From the NCBI RefSeq assembly GCF_963678635.1, contig NC_087069.1, positions 56,398,061 through 56,462,060 of the forward strand: DNA of 64,000 nt. Reading direction: 5' to 3'. Positions 47,080-58,505 of the stretch are shown in pieces. The position numbers were made by a program, and so were the translations under genes. The notes beneath the pieces were generated by a model, which saw only the letters and a program-made list of their open reading frames with translations, made no database searches and was not told where the DNA came from. This DNA comes from Symsagittifera roscoffensis. Its lineage: Eukaryota; Xenacoelomorpha; Acoela; Convolutidae. Position 1 is the stretch's first letter. Every line of letters begins with the position of its first letter.

Positions 47080-48812
47080 CAGTTTCTTTTTCGGATGCGT
47101 GGTTTCTGATTTTTTTTCTAGATGTGCGTGAAACTATTTATAGTTATAATTAGTTAGGTATGTTTGAGGTTTAAGCAATTTTATCTGAAATTGATTCAAG
47201 TTGATGGTTTAAAGTATTGTTTCATTTTGTCAAAAAAAAAATTCGAAAAAAATTGGTTTATTTCCAGATTTTTTTTTGCCAATTCGACTAGTTTTTTTGT
47301 TTATAAAGGAATGTGATGGCAAGATCTGCTAGAGATTCAGGCGCGTGGTTCTTTCTGGCTGGAGTTTTCGAAAACACATTCTTGTTTTTTATTTCCTCTT
47401 TTGACGTTTTTTCTAATGTTTTTGTTTTGTTGTGATCTTGCTCTTTTACTGTTGCGCATAAACTTCATAACTGATAATTCTTGATATTAGTGTGTTATTT
47501 TTATAGGCTTTCGGTTTTTTTCAGATTTTCTGCAATTTTTTTCGTGGCAATTGTTTGTAATTTTTGCATTCATGTGTTAACACAAGTAAAGCTTGTTTGG
47601 AAGTATGAACTCTCTTTTTTTTCCAACATAAGTCCGATCTATTAGACTATTATTTTACAAATAGCACTTTAGCTTCAAAATATCATGGATCTGTAGCGTA
47701 GAGGTCAGGAAGGAGATCCGCATCAAAATAAGAGGGTGACTGGGCAATGTCGGATGTTTTAACTTTTTCTGATACTAGTTTAAATGCGTCCGCTCTATAA
47801 ACTGAAGCTTTTTAATTGGAATTTTTTTTCAAATTGACCGGTACTGCTAATGCGTCATAATTGGCTTGCGTCTTTTAGCATTTATGTAGACTCATAATTG
47901 GCGTGCGTCACATAAGAAATTTTGGAGACTCGACGTTTTATTCAGTTTTCCCGGTAGCGTTATCGGTCATATTTTTGCTTGTGTATGCGGGGGCGTTCAA
48001 CAGTGCCGAAGTACAACAGTGCCGAAAAAGGCGGCAAAATTTCAGAATAATTTACGCGCATTTTCTAAGAGCGGTAAATTACTGACGCTAATTATCAAAG
48101 AAAATCACTCCAATTTTGGCGCCAATATGTCTGCAATTGCAAATTAAACAATTGTTTTGGCGCCAAAACGTCTAAGTTGCAAATTTTCTCATTCAAAATC
48201 TAAAAGTTTTACTTAAGATTGTAAACGATCGCTGTTTAATTTTTGATTGCCGCACTTAATATGTCGAAATTTATTCAAATTTTTGGCACGGTTGAACAAA
48301 GTTCTCATTTTCGGCACTGTTGAACAAAGTTTTCATTTTCGGCACTGTTGTACTGCCCCGTGTATGCGAAGTGCGACTTTTGCTTGTGTATGTGGAGTGT
48401 GTTTAAATTTTAATTTTCGTTTTGGTCTTATACTAAAGTGGATAAGGACTTCATCTCCGATTGTTGTTCTTGGATACGCAGATTGTTTGGTTGCAAGATT
48501 CAATAAACAGTCTTTGAGTACATTTAGGAATTACCGTATCTCAGTTTTTTGATCGAGATGTTTTCTTATTGTTTGCATCTATTGGTTATCAGAAAGAAAT
48601 GGATGGAGTTAATCCCAAATCCTTCTTTTGTTTTGAAGGTAATTGACTTCTATAAAAATTGGATTTTTTTATCTGATTTTGAGCCTACGATTTCTTCAAC
48701 AAATTTCATTCATGTTTTACATTTTTCGTTCAAGACACATTATTTTTTGATTTTTGGAGCTTTATAGTGTATCGCACGCGTGGTGCGAAGCTCAGCTTCG
48801 CCTCTGTGTAAT
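47080..48812 (+). repeat. Interspersed repeat family C, copy 2
   Basis: It is collinear with 20260-21234 but longer, with extra sequence at 47690-48400. The extra part includes GGCACTGTTGAACAAAGTTT twice (48288-48335) and GTGCCGAAGTACAACAGTGC. It ends GGTGCGAAGCTCAGCTTCGC then CTCTGTGTAATAA, as in copy 1. Confidence 0.7.
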
Positions 48813-48946
48813 AATTTATGAACGTATATGATCACACCACTCAATGAACGGGCAGTTGTGGTGATGTTCCACGAAAGTAATATGTCACTACTTGTGGAAA
48901 GTATCTTCATGTTTCTTACTTGTTGAACACGAATGGAATGCATCTA

Positions 48947-48986
48947 TCTATCTATATCTATGTCTATATCTATCTATCTATGTCTA

Positions 48987-49041
<55 letters not shown>

Positions 49042-49058
49042 ATCTATCTATCTGTCTT
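48947..49058 (+). repeat. (TATC)n microsatellite
   Basis: It comprises irregular then pure TATC units, adjoining the 5' terminus of a Helitron-like fragment whose own end reads TCTATACTATATTT. The YLSIYLSI-type open frames are artefacts. Confidence 0.95.
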
Positions 49059-49441
49059 TCTATACTATATTTGAATGCGAGTGACAGCTGTCTTCCATGT
49101 TTAAGCATAATAATTTTGCATGTTTAATGAAAAAATTTTTTCATGTTTAAGCTATATCATATATTGCAATCTATCTATCTATCTATACTATATTTAAATG
49201 CGAGTGACAACTGTCTCCCATGCTTAAGCATAATAATTTTGCATGTGTAACGGAAGAATTTTTTCATGTTTAAGCTATATCATATATTGCAATGCTTAAG
49301 AAAATTAATTTTTCAGTATTTTTTTTTTTCGAGGCCAAATTAAGTCTGTCTGTCCGTCTGTATACTTGTTTTTTTTTTTAAATTAATTTGATTATATCTG
49401 TCTACCCGTCGCCTAATTTTTTAACTTTCATCTATTATCTA
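49059..49441 (+). mobile_element. Two solo 5' ends of Helitron-like elements
   Basis: TCTATACTATATTTGAATGC starts at 49059 and TCTATACTATATTTAAATGC at 49182. Each is followed by GTGACAGCTGTCTTCC-type sequence and an inverted TTTAAGC..GCTTAAA arrangement. Neither has its own 3' terminus. They stack directly 5' of the full-length element. Confidence 0.6.
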
Positions 49442-51005
49442 TCTATTATATATTTAAATGCGGGCGTCACTATCTCGCCAGGCTTAAGCTTTTTTCAACG
49501 TATTTTTTTGCATGTTTAACAAAAGAATTTTTTCACGCTTAAGCTATATCGTATATTGCAATGGTTAAGTGTTTTTTAACGAATTTCCAGCTTAAATTCA
49601 GTGTTCATTCCATCAAGTTTAAAATAAGCAACCCGGTAGTAGGATATTGACAGAGTTTTCCCAGGTTTTGCGATTCTGGCCTCCATATATGAATAACCTA
49701 TCCTTTTAGTTTACGAGATAGGCAAAATTTCTAAAAAATGTAATATAGAAAAATTTATCACTTTTAAAATTTCTCACCTGTAATTGAGTGCTGTCAGGGT
49801 ACTCTCAAGGGTTGCGAATCTTGCCTCTGATTATGGTTGCTCAAATCCTCGTAGTTTTCGAGATATGACGTTTTTTTTGGATTTTTTCAAAATTTTTCAG
49901 AAAACTTAGATATAAAAAATTTCTCAAAACTTGAATTTACCATCTCTGTAGTGAGACTCTGTCAGGTACTCTCAGGAGTTGCGAGTTTTGCCGCTAAGTA
50001 TGACTGCTCAAATCTTTGTATTTTTTGAGATATGACGTTATTTTTACTTTCTCCGAAATTTTCAAAAAACTTAAGTGTTAAAAAATTCCAAAAATTTTGA
50101 AGATCTCAATCCTGTTATTGGAATCTGTGAGGGTACTCTCAGGGGTCGCAATTCTTGCATCTGAATCTGGCTGCTCAAATTCTTGTAGGTTTCGAGTTAC
50201 GACGTTTTCTTAGGTTTTTTTTTCAAAATTTTTCAGAAAACTTAGGTATAAAAAATTTCTTGAAACTTGAAATTTTCATCTCTGCAGTGAGGCTCTGTCA
50301 AGGTACTCTCAGGAGTTGCGAGTTTTGCCTCCCATTTTGACTGCTTTTCAAAGGTTTAATGAAAATTAAATTAGTTTTTTTTCGAAGTTTGAATTTCCGA
50401 ACCTTCAGAGTATTCTCAGGGGTTGCAATTTTTGGCTCGAATTAAGAATGCCCAAATCATTTTTGTTTAAGAGATACGACGAGTTTTTTGGAATTTTCTA
50501 AAAACTCAAATAATAATTCGTTAAAGTGAAATTCCCAACCCTGTAGTTGTGTACTTTCGAAGATAGCGAATATTGCCATAAAAAAACTGCTCAAATTTTG
50601 GTAGTTTTTCAGATGTGAATACCTTTTTTTTGGAAAACTTCATGTGAGGTTTCTCAAAATTTGAATTTCCCAACGTTGTAGTTGGGTACTGTAAGAGTAC
50701 TCTCAGGAGTTGCAAATCTTGCGTTCAAATGCGACTGCTCAATTGCTTTCAGTTTCCCAGATGTAATGTTTCTTAATTCATTTTAAGTTTTTCGAAGAAG
50801 TTATATAAAGTTTCACAAAATTTTATGGTTTTTCAAAATGTATATAAAAAACTTGAATAAAAAACTTTGCAAAATTTGTAATAACGAACCCTGTAATTGG
50901 GTGACTGGGTTCGAACCATGTGATTGGGTGCTGTCAGAGTACACTCAAAGAATAGTTTCGTGAGTTGTTGAAAATTCAAAGCACCGGAGGTGGGTTACAC
51001 GCTAG
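49442..51005 (+). mobile_element. Helitron-like non-autonomous element 1
   Basis: The 5' end TCTATTATATATTTAAATGC is preceded by A. The 3' end is GCACCGGAGGTGGGTTACAC then GCTAG, followed by T. TC..CTAG termini, a short hairpin (CACC-GGA-GGTG) about 10 bases before the end, and insertion between A and T are Helitron hallmarks. The interior is built from roughly 150-170-bp diverged repeats, each with CTCAGGGGTTGCGAATCTTG- and GAGATATGACGTTTTT-type blocks. No Rep/helicase coding was seen. It ends 27 bp before exon 5. Confidence 0.78.
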
Positions 51006-51032
51006 TTATTTTTATGTGTGTTGTGTTTGCAG

Positions 51033-51207
51033 AGGAGGAGTTCCGAGAGCGTGAGTTGTTCTCGTCGAAGCAGCAGACGTTTGTGTATTGCAAGAACCTC
51101 AGAGGCCACTGCAGTGTGACCAACTGCAGAGACATCACTGAGGCACTAGAGTTCGATCCCCTGCCCGACCACTTCTTCTTCGTGCTGCAATACAACCCAC
51201 AGAACAG
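51033..51207 (+). CDS. BAH-domain gene, exon 5
   Basis: The acceptor is GTGTTGTGTTTGCAG (AG 51031-51032) and the donor ACAG|GTCAGT. Entering in phase 1 it reads EEEFRERELFSSKQQTFVYC, then KNLRGHCSVTNCRDITEALE, then FDPLPDHFFFVLQYNPQN, leaving in phase 2. RELF-S, LRG-C-V and the FFF-L-YNP strand are the second half of RERE/MTA-type BAH domains. The last split codon AG| would normally give Arg and lead into the final strand. Codon composition and conservation of the motif make this a secure exon. Its polypyrimidine tract lies in just 27 bases of host DNA after a Helitron end. Confidence 0.95.
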
Positions 51208-51369
51208 GTCAGTCACAGCCGCCTCTCGAGTTGTCGTTGTCTAGAATAGTTGTCTCATTAGAGCTTTCTTTCACTTTTGATCACCATCTACTTCAGCGAT
51301 GCGTAGTATAATACTACTAACCCTAGTAGAAAGTAAAAGTTCTCAGTTGGTGGCATTTTTGATAAATTT

Positions 51370-51621
51370 CCAGACATTGGCAATTTAATAGCATCTGTAC
51401 TTGCATTTTTGATGGGTATAGTTGGTTTATTTAAGAACCGAGCGATGTTTTCAACCGATTTTGGCGCAGATGGGAGGACGTGAGACTCCTAATCTGCAGG
51501 TTGGAGGTTCTTTTCCGGCAGAACAGAAAGTTGTATTTAACCTTTTCTTTCATGATTTCACTTTTTCACATTGCTACAGCTGCTTTCTGCCGTTTTTTGC
51601 AGAGTGCAGCTTCGCCTCTTT
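51370..51621 (+). mobile_element. SINE, tRNA-derived head (copy f, diverged)
   Basis: The leader is CAATTTAATAGCATCTGTAC. The head is badly decayed (GTGAGACTCCTAATCTGCAG, GGTTGGAGGTTC). The tail TTTCACATTGCTACAGCTGC matches the other SINEs, and it ends GAGTGCAGCTTCGCCTC. Confidence 0.6.
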
Positions 51622-51951
51622 CTAAAGACATGTCGCCTTCCATAAAATTGTCTGTTTTTTGCGAAGTGTCTAGCTATCGGATTAGCGAGTTAATAATGGT
51701 TGTCATTCTTCATTTTTTATGTGGATTCATTCGATTTTATTTCTATCTCGATGTTGTTCTATATGTGCTGTTCCGTTGGAGTTCTGGATTTTTATGGCCA
51801 GATTTAGGATTTGGTTGGCGATTATTTATTACTAGCTGTAAGTTCCAATCTGCCTTTTTTAGCTCCTCTTTTTTCGCATCAGTGATGTGTTTTTCGCTCT
51901 CGATTGCGTGTTGGTGTTCTGAAGTGAAGCGAAGTGCAGTTAAGTGTAGGG

Positions 51952-51954
51952 CAA

Positions 51955-51986
<32 letters not shown>

Positions 51987-51987
51987 A
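51952..51987 (+). repeat. (GAAA)n microsatellite
   Basis: It contains about eight GAAA units. The open frames over it (KERKKERKKER) are artefacts. Confidence 0.95.
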
Positions 51988-54197
51988 CCAAAAACCATAG
52001 ATAGGAAGGACAGTAGACATGCCTGTCGTATATTTTGAATCTATTCTTGGGGGTGTTTTTCAGTTTAAAGTAAACCAGATAATCTTCTATTTTAAAAATG
52101 TGAAGTATTAAGTGAGAACAATGGACTTCATGCTCTCTGCCAGTATTGCCTACCCAAACCTAGTTGTGTATTAAGTAGTGCAATACTCTTGATGCTGCTG
52201 GTAATATTACATAACTGAGTTATGACTGGGGTGTATAACTCATAGAGTAATTTCGGATAGGGTACACCGTCTGCTCGTCACGCTATCTTATTTTCGGCCG
52301 GATAGATTCGTGCAACTTCTTAGTCTAATACCGATCCTAATCTTACTCTTATACTATCTAGTCTCAGGTTGTTTAACTAGTCTCTGCTAGGCTCAATAGA
52401 TCTAGGGTATACTGGTTTATTGCGGCTGCTGAAGTGCTCGGGAGAGTCCAACTAATTTCTAAGTTAAATTCAAATCTCTCTGGTGCTGAAATTACAAGTA
52501 ACTTCAGCACTTACAAATAAGTGGGTTGTTAGTTAGATGGATCATGATTGGTTAATATTAAATACTTTACATTGGTAAAACATTTAATTTATCCAATCAT
52601 AAAATATAGTTTAGATCAGGTTCCATAACAGCGTTTTCTGTGAAAGGTATCGACTTGTTTGGTAGCTGTTTAAACAGATCAAATATCTGCTAAATGCGGT
52701 GCTGAGTGGGACTGGATGTAGACATGGACATGTTAGTAAGGAAAAGGCAGTCACTCATTACAGTAACACCATCGCATCACCTGTTCTCTTTACTACCTAG
52801 CTCCGGCAGCTAGTGAGCCTAGCAATTCATTCTGTCGGAAATTAACTTTACTGCTCATTGTTCTTGTTTCTTTTTCTATTGTAATGATCCTTTTTCATTA
52901 AGCGTGCATTTAGAAATGTTTTACCAGCTACATACACAAAACAAAAGCTAAATTATACGGCTGGATGGAAATGATAAAGAGCAGTACTGCTCATCGAGTA
53001 GGTTATCCTGGAGAGGAATAGAAGATAGTCCTTTAATCATACAAGTGGGCTCAAGTTGAATAACATTTCATAAACGCCCCGATTTTCTTACAAATTAGTA
53101 ATGAAAAACTGCTTAGAGAATCTGATAAAGCTGAATTGAGACATTTCATGGATGTTTTTAGCTATCAAATGATTCTGTGTTAAGGAATTTAAAGTCTTTA
53201 CAACTTTAACAGAGAGCGATCTGTTCTTAGCAGTTGTCAAAGTTTTTTTATTGCTCGTGATCCAAATTGTTCAGTATACATTTGAGACAAAAATTTATGT
53301 TTTTTTTTCGATCTGAATTCATTGAATAGATACTTGAACAGTTAGAGAAAGTAACACTCGAAAACTTGAAGCAAATCGTTTTCGTCATTTAGATTTTTGA
53401 TTAATTCATTCTACGTTTGAAAAAATTTCCCTCAAAATGTCATCCTCCCCACTCCACATGAGAATGAGGATTTGAAGTTAAATTTGTAGCCTACATTTTG
53501 ATAATTGTAGGAAATCAAGCCGCGCTTTTAAACTCATCATCTTTTTCATCCTTGCCATTGTTTTGAACAACTGTTTGTGGCAGGGGCGGATTTAGTTTTT
53601 TTCGAGGGGAGTCGACCTTTTTTAGATCAACCAAATTGATATTTGCGAGCATTCCCAGAACAGTATTACACAAGCTAACTTAGTGAGCGTTAGCAAGGTG
53701 GCCAGGGTATCAGTGGAGGTCACACTGTCAGTGCTATATCAGTGCCAGCAAATGAATATCAGTGCCATTTTTTCATCGAGCTTCTTTACTGAATCGTTCA
53801 AAATCAAAAATGGAAGCTGGCTTACGCAGTATAACATTTTTTCAAGTAGTAGGAGCTGATGTGAGGAGAGGAAATAAGTTGGATCAAACAAAAGCTTAAA
53901 ATGATTTGTATTGAAGCATTCTGTTAGAAATGACAGTAGATTTTTATTCAAAGTACAAACTATGCATCTCTAATAGAAGAGCCCATAATCTTTTTAGTCT
54001 GTTCAAATATGTTTTGTTTGTTTTGATTGGAGCCACGGTAGATCTGTTTTTGATTTCCACTAGTTGCTATGTCTGTCTGTTTGTTTGTTTGCTTGTTTGT
54101 GTCGTGGTGGTGAATGTGATCAAATTGAGTTGAGTTGAATTGATTCAATCGGAATCTAATCGACTGACAAAATTTAAGTCAACAAGCAATGGAGCAG
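51988..54197. other. Intron 5, mostly unique sequence
   Basis: No exon was recognised. There is a potential hairpin at 52544-52600 (ATGATTGG..CCAATCAT arms). A single CAGGGGCGGATTTAG at 53581 resembles a hAT end, but no matching partner was seen. Otherwise nothing stands out. Confidence 0.5.

Positions 54198-54290
<93 letters not shown>
54198..54290 (+). repeat. (TGC)31 trinucleotide repeat
   Basis: There are 93 uninterrupted bases of TGC (CAG-family on the minus strand), in the presumed intron after exon 5. The minus-strand poly-Ser frame (54145-54342) is simply the repeat. Confidence 0.98.
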
Positions 54291-54296
<6 letters not shown>

Positions 54297-54750
54297 GGCT
54301 GATACATATTGTATAATGAACTAATTTGCTCCATTTGCCCACTTGTGTTCCATGTATGATAGATATATCATTTGCTGATTGTTTGTTTCGTTCTACCAGC
54401 AGAATGTGCTCTTCTTTTCTTTCTCTGTTCTTCCCTAGTTGTTTGGGAGCTGAACTAACTGCCCTAGAAGCGCAAGTGAAGATTGCTGTGGTGTGAACAG
54501 TGTGGTGGCGGTGGCGGTGGCTTCAAATTCAGTCGTCATTCTCTACCTTACTTCTTTTGTTCGATTCTGTCCAAATCGACTCAATTCCTTCTCTTTCCCT
54601 CTTTTCTCTCTATCTTCCATTTCACTCTAGTTGGTGTTGTGTGATCGAGTGTAGTGGAGTGTGACAAACTAACCTTTTCACGCTCCCTCATTCATTTCTT
54701 CCATTCCATTCCAACTGTGTTTCTAACTTGCTCTTTCTTTCTCCAACCAG

Positions 54751-54826
54751 TAGGACAGACAAGGGAATAGCACCAGCTAACAACCAGACCAGACCAGACC
54801 AGACCAGACTAGACAAGCTAACCTAA
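54751..54826 (+). CDS. Candidate last exon of the BAH-domain gene
   Basis: A strong polypyrimidine tract (CTCTTTCTTTCTCCAACCAG) precedes a tandem acceptor CAGTAG. Splicing at the second AG joins exon 5's AG to G, giving NPQN-R-TDKGIAPANNQ. Using the first AG adds one Ser. The frame ends at TAA 54824-54826, giving a protein of about 355 residues. TDKG recalls the DKGEIRVG strand that closes MTA/RERE BAH domains, but the next residues do not match, and part of the exon is a CCAGA repeat. No nearby AATAAA was seen before about 56093. Alternatives are that the true exon lies beyond the window or was missed. Confidence 0.4.
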
Positions 54827-56223
54827 CTATTTGTAATACTCAATTCCTTACACATACCCATACCATACCCACTGGAGAACAGTTATTACAGCCTGCCTTC
54901 AGTCCGTCCAGTTATAGTTATACTATCCACCATTTCCTTCTTCCACCATAATGCCACTAAGCTCCAATTACTCAGCGCATTCGTCAGTTTAGATCTAGAT
55001 CCTATTTTACCATTTGTCTTTTGTTCTTCTTCTTCTTTCCACAGTCAGTTGGTGAATTTGAGACACCTTTAAGAGTCTGTGCTGTTGTTGTAGCCTGTTT
55101 AAGAAGGCGGCTTGGGGTTGTTACATTGGCAACCACTTACTTAGCAAACCCCCCCCCCCCCTCTCTCTCTCTCTCTCTCGGCTAAGTGCGATTAAGTAGA
55201 GACATAATTTCACACTTACTTCACTCGTTTCCTCGTCTTACTCTCTCCTCAATCCACAGAATTGAATTAAATCACACTACACGCAGAGGCGAGAAGAGGA
55301 GGAGAATTAAAACACGTAGTGTGTTGTGTTGTGTTGTGTTGTCGGTGTTTCCAAATCCACTCCACTCATGGTGAGTGATCAAAAACATTTTGCCAATCAA
55401 ATTCAAACCGTCTCCATATGTAGTATACTCTGACTGCGCCATGATTTTGCTTAATCTCTAGAACGGACAAACGTATGATTTGTCACTGTTTGTACTAGAC
55501 CGCTGCAAGTTATTGTCTTCAGCCTTAGTTCAATTTTAAAAGGGTTATTTGCAGGAGTAAGGTATTGAGGGAGTTCACTTAGGCGAAATCCTCAGTTGGT
55601 ATGATTGAACCAGTGTTTGTGTGGTGGCTCTCTTTAATTTTTCAACCCCTCTCGCAAATGCCGAAATATGTTCAACGTTTTTTTAGTGCTTCTCTTTTGT
55701 ATGCCGTTCATTTTGGCGTGCTGAAGCGCAAATTTTTTTTTTGGGTATCGTGCTGCACAACTTAAAAGACGAGTGAATAGAGTCGGATGAAAAACTAGCC
55801 TCTTTCGGGTGCCCACTTTTAATTATAACTTGAGATTTAAAGAATTTTTCATTGCTTCCTCATTTTTACTTAGTTTTTGTGGTTGTATCTTTTTGCTACT
55901 TCTACAGCGACCGATCCACAGCAACTCTTGTCCAATTTATAGTTTATTAATCAATGAGATTGGAGTGCATTTATTCACGGCTGAGGGGTCCAGGGTGTCA
56001 TCCGCCTCCTCAAGGTGGCACGGGCTGCGGCAAAATTGATGACATCTCCCCCTCCCCCACGGTTGGTCCTGCACTGAGCAGGCCGGGGGCTAATAAAAAA
56101 GTCCAATTATTAGCTCTTTATTAAACTGATTCTCCTAGTGCCTATGAGTTGTTCTGTAATTGCTTACACGTGTGAGCGTAGTGTATTAGTATAACTCTAC
56201 TTTTTTCAACCTAATATAAAGTG
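54827..56223. other. Unique region downstream of candidate last exon; possible 3' UTR
   Basis: It is low in dispersed repeats and richer in C than the introns. Contents include a C10 run with (CT)n (55149-55179), TGTTG repeats (55320-55342), a second good acceptor (CTTCTTCTTTCCACAG, 55045) and an AATAAA at about 56093. Nothing here shows BAH, ELM2 or SANT coding. Confidence 0.4.
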
Positions 56224-56406
56224 AGCAAATATAAGTGCTCATTTGGTGGCACCCTTGTTGTAATTGGATATTTCACAGCATTTGTTCTGTGAATCCGACA
56301 CGTAGCAAAAGTTGTACTAATTCGTGGGATCTTTCTTTATTTCATTTGAAGAGCTGTTTTTGTGGCTTTCTGGCTAGTGTTGACGAAGCGCAGCCTCGCC
56401 TCTGTG
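56224..56406 (+). mobile_element. SINE with most of the tRNA head deleted (copy g)
   Basis: The leader (TTTCACAGCATTTGTTCTG) runs straight into the last part of the head (TGAATCCGACACGTAGC). The tail GAGCTGTTTTTGTGGCTTTC and the end GACGAAGCGCAGCCTCGCC follow. The tail plus 350 bp of downstream sequence (about 56359-56750) is duplicated at 59454-59845, offset 3094. Confidence 0.65.
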
Positions 56407-56745
56407 TAAAGTGGTTCATTGGGACTCGAATCACTACTGAAATGGCTTCAATATCACTTGACCTGTTCTGAAGTGTTATTACAGTTCGTGGAGTTGCGTT
56501 TTTTGGTGATTGGAGATTGTTTTTCTAATTTCTTCTGAAGCAGCTTATTTATATCAAGGCTAGGATAATATCTTTAAAAAAGTCTTTCGCTTGATGCTTA
56601 ATCCGATCAGGGCTGAAATTTGCTGGAATGAAAATGGCTTAGGGGGGCTTTTTTGCCTAATTTTAGGTAATTAAAGGAAAGACTATCGTGGTCCAGTTTT
56701 ACAATATAATTAATGTAAAAAGAATTGGTATTATCGATCTATCTA

Positions 56746-58505
56746 TCTATACTATATTTAAATGCGTGTGACAGCTAACTCCCATGTTTAAGCATAATAA
56801 TTTTGCATGTTTAATGAAAGAATTTTTTCACGTTTAAGCTATATCGTATATTGCAAAGGTTAAGATTTTTTTTCGATTTTCTTGGTTGAAGTCAGTGTTT
56901 ATTTCATCAAGTTGGAAATTAGCAACCCAATAGCGGAATTCTGACAGGGTTTTTCCAAGTTTTGCGATTCCGGTCTGTATAAATGAACAACCAAATCCTT
57001 TTAGTTTACGAGATACGGAAGTTTTCTAGAAAATTTAGTTCAAAAAAGGTTTCTCAATCGTTTAAACTCTCACCCTGTAGCTTGGTGCTGTGAGGGTATT
57101 CTCAGGGGTTGCGAATCTTGCCTCTGAATCTCACTTTTCAAATCCTTGTAGCTTTCGAGATATGACGCTTTTTATTCAAAATTTTACCCCTAAATTCTCA
57201 TAAAAACCTTATCCTAAATTCCAAAACTTGAAAATTTTAATACTGTTGTTGTAAACTGTGAAGATACTCTCAAGAGGTTGCGATCTTCGCCTCCGAATAT
57301 GATTGCTCAAAACCTTGTAGTTTTCCAGACATGACGTTTTTGTGATTTTTTCAAAAAAATTTTCTGAAAATTAGTTTTTTTTTCCAATGTTTGAAATTCC
57401 TAGCCCTTAGTTGGGGGCTGTCAGAGTAATCTCAGGGATTGCAAATTCGGCCTCCAATTAAGAATGCCCACATTTTTTTGTTCTAAGAGATACGACGATT
57501 TTTTGATTTTTTCGGAAATTTTCAGAAATTTCAAATAAACCACAATAACTACAAAATAATTCAGAAAAGTGATATTCCCACCCCTGTAGTTGTGTGCTGT
57601 CACAACACTGTCGAAGATTGCGATTATTGCCTTCAAATAAGACTGCTCAATTCTTGGTAGTTTTTGGATACCTTTGTTAGAACATTTTTAGTTTACCAGA
57701 TAAGGAAGTTTTCGAGATTTTTCAATTTTTTTCTAGAAAAATTTAATTAGAAAAAAAATTCTCAATTGTTGAAACTCTCACCCTGTAGTTGGGTGCTGTG
57801 AGGTTATTCTCAGTGGTTGCGAATCTCGCCTCCAAATCTCACTTCTCAAATCCTTGTAGCTTTCGAGGTATGAGGTTTTTCATGATTTTTTCACAATTTT
57901 TTAAAAAATAACCAAACCCTAAATTCCAAAAGTTTGAAGATGTCAATCCGGTTGTTGTAAAAATGTGAAGGTTCTCTCAGAGGGTTGCGAATTTCGCCTC
58001 CAAATATGATTGCTCAAAACCTTGAAGTTTTCCAGATATGACGTTTTTTGTGATTTTTCTTTCTGCCCTGTAGTTGGGGGCTGTCAGAGTAGCCGCAGGA
58101 ATTGAAAAATCGGCCTTTAATTAAGAATGCCCAATTTTGTTTTAGTTTAAGAGATGTGCTGTCAGAGTACTGTTAAATGTTGCGAGTTTTGCCTCTAAAT
58201 AAGACTGCTCAATTCTTGGTGTTTTTCGAGATGTGACATTTTTTCTGGTTTTCAAAAAAAATAGCTTTATTGAAAACTTTGTTGAAGTTTCTCAAAATTT
58301 GATTTTCACAAACTTGTAGTTTGGTTCTTCAAAATTTGTATAAAAACCTGAATAAAAAACTTTGCAAATTTTATAATTACGAACCCTTTAGTAGGCTGCT
58401 GTCGGAGTACACGTACTCCTAAATAATGCATATCTTAATTTCAATATATGCGGTTTTTCATGAGTTGTTTAAAATTCGGAGTACCGGAGGTGCGTTAAAC
58501 GCTAG
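56746..58505 (+). mobile_element. Helitron-like non-autonomous element 2
   Basis: The 5' end TCTATACTATATTTAAATGC follows an A and a short ATCT run. The 3' end is GTACCGGAGGTGCGTTAAAC then GCTAG, followed by T. The interior repeats match those of element 1 (TTGCGAATCTTGCCTCTGAA, CGAGATATGACG). Length is 1760 bp. No coding was seen. Confidence 0.78.

Noticed and set aside
48892-49127. Plus-strand IYLSIYLS proteins
   Set aside because: They are an artefact of the TATC microsatellite.
53581-53600. Second hAT element (CAGGGGCGGATTTAG)
   Set aside because: Only one end-like motif was found, with no inverted partner or target duplication in reach.
54145-54342. Minus-strand poly-serine protein
   Set aside because: It is the (TGC)31 tract plus short flanks, with no other coding signal.
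54441-54498. Alternative next exon after CTGTTCTTCCCTAG (SCLGAELTALEAQ then stop)
   Set aside because: The acceptor is good, but the peptide shows no BAH similarity and stops after 19 codons; the 54751 site fits better.
55046-55072. Alternative next exon after CTTCTTTCCACAG
   Set aside because: In the required phase it stops after eight codons (SQLVNLRHL) with no similarity.
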